NCBI GenBank assembly: GCA_002245135.1
Contig: NGBS01000381.1
Location: 1 to 20,300, forward strand
From: Proteromonas lacertae
Lineage: Eukaryota > Sar > Bigyra > Opalinata > Proteromonadidae
Direction of reading: 5' to 3'
Length of the DNA: 20,300 bases
Below are positions 19,972-20,300 of the stretch, one piece after another (positions within the stretch are counted from its first letter, which is position 1; every line of letters starts with the position of its first letter). The notes under the pieces are model-generated. The model saw only the letters and a list, made by a program, of their open reading frames with translations. It searched no databases and was not told where the DNA came from. The position numbers and the translations under genes are program-made.

Positions 19972-20300
19972 ATGCAAAGGAAGAAAAACCAATCACCCTT
20001 GAAGAAATTGGTTGAAAATCATGAATCTCAAAAGAATCTATTTATTACTGATTTACCAGATGATTTTGGGATAGATTTTGAATCAATAAAAGTGCCAGAT
20101 CAAGAAGACCATCATCTCTTCGTAATGGAAATGATTCTATATCTCGATCAAGATAAAGTATACATTTTCATTCATTATTTGATAGTTATCTCAATTAAAA
20201 TCTATATTTACTCAAAATGAAGGTATTATCACTGTTCATCAGTTTATTTATTATGTTCCTAAATATTTGCAAGAATTAAACAAAAAGATACAAAAAAGAA
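19972..20300 (+). CDS. Hypothetical protein, 5' part, runs off the window
   Basis: The first exon starts at an ATG at 19972 with a Lys-rich N-terminus. A 28-nt intron (20158-20185, GTATAC...GATAG) joins it to a second exon that stays open to the window end. The second exon reads LSQLKSIFTQNEGIITVHQF, then IYYVPKYLQELNKK. The helix-loop-helix look of LKSIFTQNEGIITVHQFI recalls a degenerate EF-hand, as found at the front of some WD-repeat proteins, but the calcium ligands are not complete and the rest is missing. Function is not assigned. Confidence 0.6.

Noticed and set aside
1-20300. tRNA, rRNA or CRISPR-like arrays
   Set aside because: No cloverleaf with conserved tRNA box sequences, no rRNA-like segment and no regularly spaced direct repeats were recognised by eye. 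The triplet runs are coding repeats or introns.

Overview
The window is AT-rich nuclear DNA from a unicellular eukaryote. Genes lie on both strands and TAA and TGA act as stops, so a standard code fits. Most genes are cut by very small introns, mostly 26-39 nt, which nearly always begin GTAT and end TAG. A mitochondrial import co-chaperone shows that the cell has mitochondria or related organelles. The proteins are rich in Asn, Lys, Glu and Ile, with homopolymer runs of Asn and Gln. I cannot name the species. The tiny introns, a TmcB-like multi-pass protein and a TMEM131 homologue point to a free-living or anaerobic protist (ciliate-like, amoeboid or similar) rather than a plant or animal.

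Left part (1-3071): an unrecognised acidic coiled-coil gene on the plus strand, which appears to be broken in frame. Then two minus-strand genes: a small ASF1-like protein with three micro-introns and a pseudokinase with a helical tail. Just before 3072 lies a diverged copy of the region upstream of the 314-residue gene described below.

Centre (3072-10688): a very large inverted repeat. Two arms of 2,903 bp (3072-5974 and 7786-10688) mirror each other about a fixed axis (coordinate sum 13760), with no net length change and no difference found wherever I compared them. Each arm carries the end of a TMEM131-like gene, an 844-bp gap and a 314-residue gene whose last third resembles the region just before the polymerase in Polinton/Maverick DNA polymerase B. 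The 1,811-bp spacer holds a BTB plus SPRY-like gene. Only the right arm runs on into the full TMEM131-like gene; the left arm holds a headless fragment of it. This is therefore a segmental inverted duplication, not the ends of a transposon.

Right part (9931-20300): a five-exon TMEM131-like gene on the minus strand (1,638 residues, with a signal peptide and one membrane segment). A TmcB-like multi-membrane gene lies head-to-head with it (94 bp between start codons) and has at least two unexplained frame breaks. Next come a complete PAM18/TIM14 gene with three micro-introns and the start of an unrecognised gene that runs off the window. The genes do not form one pathway. The notable features are the inverted duplication, the Polinton-related gene it has doubled, and the micro-intron gene structures.
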